Assembly (NCBI RefSeq): GCF_014836405.1
Contig: NZ_JACSQU010000001.1
Coordinates: forward strand, 186,001 to 250,000
Direction: 5' to 3'
Length of the DNA: 64,000 bases
DNA from: Brevundimonas guildfordensis
Lineage (GTDB): Bacteria > Pseudomonadota > Alphaproteobacteria > Caulobacterales > Caulobacteraceae
In this document: positions 60,246 through 64,000 of the stretch, piece after piece
Position numbering within the stretch: the stretch's first letter is position 1
Layout of the letters: each line of letters starts with the position of its first letter
Notes under the pieces: generated by a model
Seen by the model: only the letters and a program-made list of their open reading frames with translations
The model's database searches: none
What the model was told of the DNA's origin: nothing
Program-made: the position numbers and the translations under genes

Positions 60246-62501
60246 GTGCGGCGTAGGCTGCGAAGAAAGACACGCCCAGTGGCAGATGAGATCTTCGACG
60301 ACGAGCCAGGCAATCCGGCGCATCACGAGGGATCCCGCGCGCCCCTGCCGAAGCTGTCGCCTCTCCAACGCAGCCGGTTCGGCGGCACGGAGCGCCGCCA
60401 TGAGCCTCCCATCGACGAAGATGCGCCCGTGTCGCGGGATGACCTCGTCAAAGGCCCTGAAGAGGTGCTTGAGGACCATCAGGCTCATGTGAACTGGCGG
60501 GTGTTGCTGATCTCGTCGGCGGTGATCCTTTCCTTTTCGCTGTGGGCGATGCTTATGCCCGGCGAGGCGCGCGCCGCGATGAAGGCGGTCGTCGGATGGA
60601 TATCGACCAACCTCGGCTGGTACTATGTGCTGACGGTCACCATCGTCGTCGGCTTTGTCCTCTGGGTCGCCTTCTCCAAGGAAGGCGACGTGCGGCTGGG
60701 GCCCGATCAATCGCGGCCGCAGTACAAGCTCGTGACCTGGGTGGCGATGCTGTTCGCCGCGGGGGTCGGCATCGACATGCTGTTCTACTCGGTCACAGGC
60801 CCGGTCGTGCAGTATTTGCAACCGCCGTCCGGCGCGGGTGGTACGGCCTTGGCGCGACAGGAAGCGGTCGTCTGGACCATGTTCCACTACGGCATTGCCG
60901 GCTGGTCAATGTATGCGCTTCTCGGCATGGCGATGGGGTATTTCGCCTATCGGTGGGGGATGCCGCTGTCGATCCGCGCCGCGCTTTATCCGCTGTTCGG
61001 AAAGCGTGTGCGCGGCGCCCTGGGCGACGGCATCAGCATCATCGCCCTGGTCGGGACGGTGTTCGGCGTGGCCACATCCATGGGCATCGGCGTGGTGTTG
61101 CTGAGCGTGGGCTTCTCGCTGCTGTTCGGCCTGGAGCAAGGTCTTGCATTGCAGATCGCCCTGGTAGCGGTCGCGGTCGCCCTGACCATTGCGGCCACGA
61201 CCTCAGGGGTGGATCGAGGCATCCGCTGGATTTCGGAGCTGAACCTGTGGAGCGCTGCGGCGATGATGCTCTACATTCTGTTCACCGGTCAGACCGCCTT
61301 CCTGTTGAACGCCCTGGTGGAGAACATCGGACGGTTCCTGGTCACCCTGCCAGAACGCACATTGCAGACCTTTGCCTATGAGCCTGGCGGCGCAGAATGG
61401 ATGGGCGGCTGGACGCTCTTCTTCTGGGCCTTCTGGCTGGCCTGGGGGCCGTTTGTTGGCGTCTTCCTCGCCCGCATATCGCGTGGTCGAACCTTGCGTG
61501 AGTTCGTGATCGCGGCGATCACGGCGCCCGTCCTCTGCGACTTCATCATCGTCTCCTTCTTCGGCAACTCTGCGCTGTTTGAAGTTCTTCAGGGCAATAC
61601 GGCGTTCGCCAAGTTGGCGGCCGAAAGCCCGGAAGAGGGGTGGTATGCGCTGCTGGCCATGTTCCCCGCGCCGATGTTCCTGATCGGCCTGGCGACGCTC
61701 TCGGGCCTGCTGTTCTATCTCACCAGCGCGAACTCCGGGGCGATGGTGACCTCGAACTTCTCGACGTCGATCCCCGATCCCTCGCACGACGGTCCGAAAT
61801 GGCTGCGCATCTTCTGGGCGGTGCTGACGGCGCTTTTGGCCATCGCCATGCTGCTGGCTGGGGGTGTGACGACGATGGAGTACGCGACACTCATCTTCGC
61901 GCTGCCGGTGACGATCATCGCCTATCTGGTGATGGCGTCCTTCTACAAAGCATTGCGGATGGAACGCGCTGATCGCGAAGGCCAGGTGTTGCGGCGACGC
62001 TCCATCGCGCCCACGGGCGGCCATGTGCCCGAACGCTCCTGGAAGCAGCGGCTTGAGCGGTTGCGCGCCTTCCCCTCGCTGCGCCAGGTCACGCAGTTCC
62101 TTGACCGCACGGTGCGGCCGGCCCTGGACGACGTCGCCGCAGAGTTTCGCGCTCAAGGCTATGCGGTCGAGCAGACCGTCGTGCCTGGCGCGAGCGGCGT
62201 CGATGAGCCCGTGCTGCGGGTGATGCTGGATGCGTTCCGGGCCTTCCACTATCACGTGGCGGTGGTTGAAGCGCCGGTGCCTATGTTCAGCGGCCGGATG
62301 TCTCGCGAGACCGACCTTTACTATCGCCTCGAAATGTTCACCCAGACGGGTTCGGGCGGCTATGACCTGATGGGGCTCACGCGTCAGCAGGTGATCGACG
62401 ACGTGCTGGAACGCTACGAGGCGCACCTGGCGTTCCTCACCCATTCGATGGAGTCGGACACTGCATCCGTGCTCACGCCCCGGATGCCGCCCGCTGGATA
62501 A
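60246..62501 (+). CDS. betT: BCCT-family transporter (BetT-like choline/betaine transporter)
   Basis: A betaine/choline/carnitine transporter, 751 residues if GTG 60246 is used. The core fits Bet[27 protein letters not shown], the GMGIG-type segment [15 protein letters not shown], and [35 protein letters not shown]-terminal cytoplasmic domain of about 170 residues follows, as in long BetT proteins that respond to osmotic stress. The roughly 80-residue charged stretch before the first helix and the lack of an ATG make the start uncertain; GTGs at 60279, 60429 and 60489 are alternatives. The neighbouring amidotransferase supports an osmoprotection role. Confidence 0.85.
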   Translation: MRRRLRRKTRPVADEIFDDEPGNPAHHEGSRAPLPKLSPLQRSRFGGTERRHEPPIDEDAPVSRDDLVKGPEEVLEDHQAHVNWRVLLISSAVILSFSLWAMLMPGEARAAMKAVVGWISTNLGWYYVLTVTIVVGFVLWVAFSKEGDVRLGPDQSRPQYKLVTWVAMLFAAGVGIDMLFYSVTGPVVQYLQPPSGAGGTALARQEAVVWTMFHYGIAGWSMYALLGMAMGYFAYRWGMPLSIRAALYPLFGKRVRGALGDGISIIALVGTVFGVATSMGIGVVLLSVGFSLLFGLEQGLALQIALVAVAVALTIAATTSGVDRGIRWISELNLWSAAAMMLYILFTGQTAFLLNALVENIGRFLVTLPERTLQTFAYEPGGAEWMGGWTLFFWAFWLAWGPFVGVFLARISRGRTLREFVIAAITAPVLCDFIIVSFFGNSALFEVLQGNTAFAKLAAESPEEGWYALLAMFPAPMFLIGLATLSGLLFYLTSANSGAMVTSNFSTSIPDPSHDGPKWLRIFWAVLTALLAIAMLLAGGVTTMEYATLIFALPVTIIAYLVMASFYKALRMERADREGQVLRRRSIAPTGGHVPERSWKQRLERLRAFPSLRQVTQFLDRTVRPALDDVAAEFRAQGYAVEQTVVPGASGVDEPVLRVMLDAFRAFHYHVAVVEAPVPMFSGRMSRETDLYYRLEMFTQTGSGGYDLMGLTRQQVIDDVLERYEAHLAFLTHSMESDTASVLTPRMPPAG

Positions 62502-62668
62502 AGCTGCGCGCAGCGCAAGGGTCGGCACGGCGGCACAGGCCGTGCGTACTCGCAGACGCGCCGCCTGCGGAGGGCCAGCCAAGCGTTGCGCATCCAGGCT
62601 AAGAGGCCTGGTGGAACGCGACAGGCTCATGATGGAGCGCGACACGCCGGCTCCTGTCCGTCGTCCTC

Positions 62669-63154
62669 TCAGAGGCTTAGAGGATCGGGTTCGGACGCCA
62701 TGTCGGGAGGCGACATAAGGTCCGCGAGGGCGGCGACGGCGCCCGCGATCTGCCGCCGTTCGTTTGCAGGCAGCAGCGCCAGCCTCGTCAGCACATCGGC
62801 GTGAAGCAGGTCCGGGGACTCGGCCAGAGCTTTGTGGCCCGGTTCAGTGAGGCGTGCGTGGACGATGCGACGATCCATCGTCGATCTGTACCGCACGATG
62901 AGCCCGCGCGCCTCCAGGCGGTCCAGCACGGCCACGACGGTCGGCGGCGACATGGAGACGTCCCTGGAAATGGCGCGGGTGCTGACCTCGCCGAGATGGC
63001 GGATGGACTGCAGCACCAGAAGCTGGGGAAGCGTCAGGCCCGTCAACCGGGCGATTTCCCGCGAGCGGACATCGATCGCCTGGCCGATGCGACGGACCGC
63101 GCGCACCAGAGACTCGTTGGCGTCAGCGGCTGAAGGCAGGGGAATTTCGCTCAT
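62669..63154 (-). CDS. MarR-family transcriptional regulator
   Basis: A 161-residue MarR regulator: LTGLTLPQLLVLQSIRHLGEVSTRAISRDVSMSPPTVVAVLDRLEARGLIVRYRSTMDRRIVHARLTEPGHKAL is the winged HTH with a DRR wing. It is divergent from the amidotransferase gene with 64 bases between, and in similar osmoprotectant loci a MarR gene accompanies the amidotransferase. It probably controls the neighbouring osmoadaptation genes. Confidence 0.85.
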   Translation of the reverse strand: MSEIPLPSAADANESLVRAVRRIGQAIDVRSREIARLTGLTLPQLLVLQSIRHLGEVSTRAISRDVSMSPPTVVAVLDRLEARGLIVRYRSTMDRRIVHARLTEPGHKALAESPDLLHADVLTRLALLPANERRQIAGAVAALADLMSPPDMASEPDPLSL

Positions 63155-63218
63155 CGGGTTGAACTCATTCGTGGACTAACCATTTGTACACGCTGCATCA
63201 ACATTTCAAGGAGGGCCC

Positions 63219-64000
63219 ATGTGCGGTCTTAGCGGCGAGATCAACTTCGACGGGCGCCCCGCCGATGCCGGCGCGGTTCAACGGATGACGGACGCCCTCT
63301 CGCCTCGCGGACCGGATGGGTCCGGGATCGTGATGCGCGGGCCAGTGGGGTTGGGGCATCGACGCCTCAAGATCATCGATCTGTCCGAGAAGGCGCAGCA
63401 GCCGATGGTGGACGCCGACCTGGGCGTCACCCTGGCCTTCAACGGCTGCATCTACAACTACCCGGAATTGCGTGAGGAACTTCAGGGGCTGGGCTTCCGC
63501 TTCTTCTCGCACGGCGACACAGAGGTGATCATCAAGGCCTGGAAGGCCTGGGGCGAGGCCTGCGTCGATCGGTTCAAGGGGATGTTCGCCTTCGTCCTCC
63601 ACGAGCGCGACAGCGGTCGGATCGTAATCGCGCGTGACCGCTTCGGCATCAAGCCGCTGTATCTGGCGGAACGCGGCAAGCGGCTGCGCTTCGCCTCGAC
63701 CCTACCTGCGCTTCTGGCGGCGGGGGAGGTCGACAAGACGATCGATCCGGTGGGGCTGCACCATTATATGACCTTTCATGCGGTAGTGCCGCCGCCGCAC
63801 ACCCTCCTGAAGGGTGTGAAGAAGTTCCCCGCAGCGACGATCCGGGTGATCGAGCCGGACGGCGCGTCGCGCGAACGGGTCTACTGGCGTCCCGACATGA
63901 CCCGCCATGTCGAAGACGCCGCCCTGACCGCCGAGGACTGGCGCGACCAGGTGCTGGATGGCCTGCGCACGGCGGTGAAGCGCCGCATGGTCGCCGATGT
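63219..64000 (+). CDS. asnO: Asparagine-synthase-family amidotransferase (NAGGN-synthesis type), cut by window edge
   Basis: The first 260 codons are present; the frame is open to the window end. ATG 63219 follows AAGGAGGG. Met1 is removed in this class so that Cys2 (MCGLSGEINF) is the glutaminase nucleophile; further class II motifs are LSPRGPDGSG, LGHRRLKIIDLS, FNGCIYNYPELREEL, DTEVIIKAWKAWG, FKGMFAF and RDRFGIKPLY. The synthetase domain begins near the cut. The best match I recall is the amidotransferase that makes N-acetylglutaminylglutamine amide, a compatible solute, usually paired with an acetyltransferase/ligase gene downstream. An ordinary asparagine synthetase is the alternative. 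Confidence 0.8.
   Translation, partial: MCGLSGEINFDGRPADAGAVQRMTDALSPRGPDGSGIVMRGPVGLGHRRLKIIDLSEKAQQPMVDADLGVTLAFNGCIYNYPELREELQGLGFRFFSHGDTEVIIKAWKAWGEACVDRFKGMFAFVLHERDSGRIVIARDRFGIKPLYLAERGKRLRFASTLPALLAAGEVDKTIDPVGLHHYMTFHAVVPPPHTLLKGVKKFPAATIRVIEPDGASRERVYWRPDMTRHVEDAALTAEDWRDQVLDGLRTAVKRRMVAD

Noticed and set aside
1-64000. CRISPR arrays, tRNA, rRNA and intact insertion sequences
   Set aside because: I saw no regularly spaced repeats, cloverleaf-like sequences or transposase genes in reading the window; a dedicated tRNA scan was not possible.

Overview
The window is GC-rich DNA with long antisense shadow ORFs. It carries four TonB-dependent receptor loci (one decayed), two ECF-sigma/FecR pairs and a lasso-peptide isopeptidase. 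This gene content is typical of an alphaproteobacterium of the Caulobacterales type (Brevundimonas or Caulobacter relatives); that placement is inferred from gene content only. I see no rRNA, tRNA or CRISPR.

Layout. (1) 1-7.3 kb: the tail of an integrase abuts a truncated lasso-peptide isopeptidase, followed by the receptor, FecR and ECF sigma genes of the same uptake and signalling locus. (2) 7.9-25.6 kb: a long plus-strand catabolic operon. It encodes a naphthalene-dioxygenase-like alpha/beta Rieske oxygenase, a dehydrogenase, a TonB receptor, a second Rieske oxygenase with its reductase, a bicupin protein, HpaH/HpaI-like hydratase and aldolase, an aldehyde dehydrogenase, and a complete hydroxyquinol to 3-oxoadipate branch. 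(3) 26-32 kb: a CoA-dependent module with two CaiB-like proteins (one lacking the catalytic Asp), two hot-dog proteins, a thiolase-fold protein without the usual Cys, and a DUF35 protein, followed by a BNR-repeat protein. It converges on a dienelactone hydrolase that is divergent from a LysR regulator. Three identical-core LysR-type boxes (ATAA-N7-TTAT) lie before the two operons and in the LysR promoter region, so regions 2 and 3 look like one regulon. (4) 34-39.9 kb: a frameshifted membrane gene, a TetR/Gfo-Idh-MocA/flavin-monooxygenase operon, and a scrap yard of gene fragments. (5) 39.9-43.1 kb: homogentisate dioxygenase and fumarylacetoacetase with a divergent MarR regulator. (6) 43.1-49.3 kb: an IclR regulator, a self-sufficient P450-reductase fusion, an MHS transporter and a porin. 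(7) 49.4-49.9 kb: back-to-back remnants of hmp and nsrR. (8) 50-59.1 kb: a TonB receptor, a secreted PHB-depolymerase-like hydrolase, aspartase, ECF sigma/FecR and a C4-dicarboxylate symporter, proposed here as a poly-aspartate (or aspartyl-polymer) utilisation locus. (9) 59.2-64 kb: decayed TonB receptor and catalase fragments, then a BCCT betaine/choline transporter, a MarR regulator and the start of an asparagine-synthase-like amidotransferase, probably an osmoadaptation group.

The most interesting parts are the two-armed aromatic catabolic regulon (7.7-33 kb), whose substrate I cannot name, and the proposed poly-aspartate locus (50-59 kb). Several truncations (isopeptidase, hmp/nsrR, catalase, TonB receptor, McrB-like and DUF6880-like fragments) show that the inter-operon junctions have been repeatedly rearranged.
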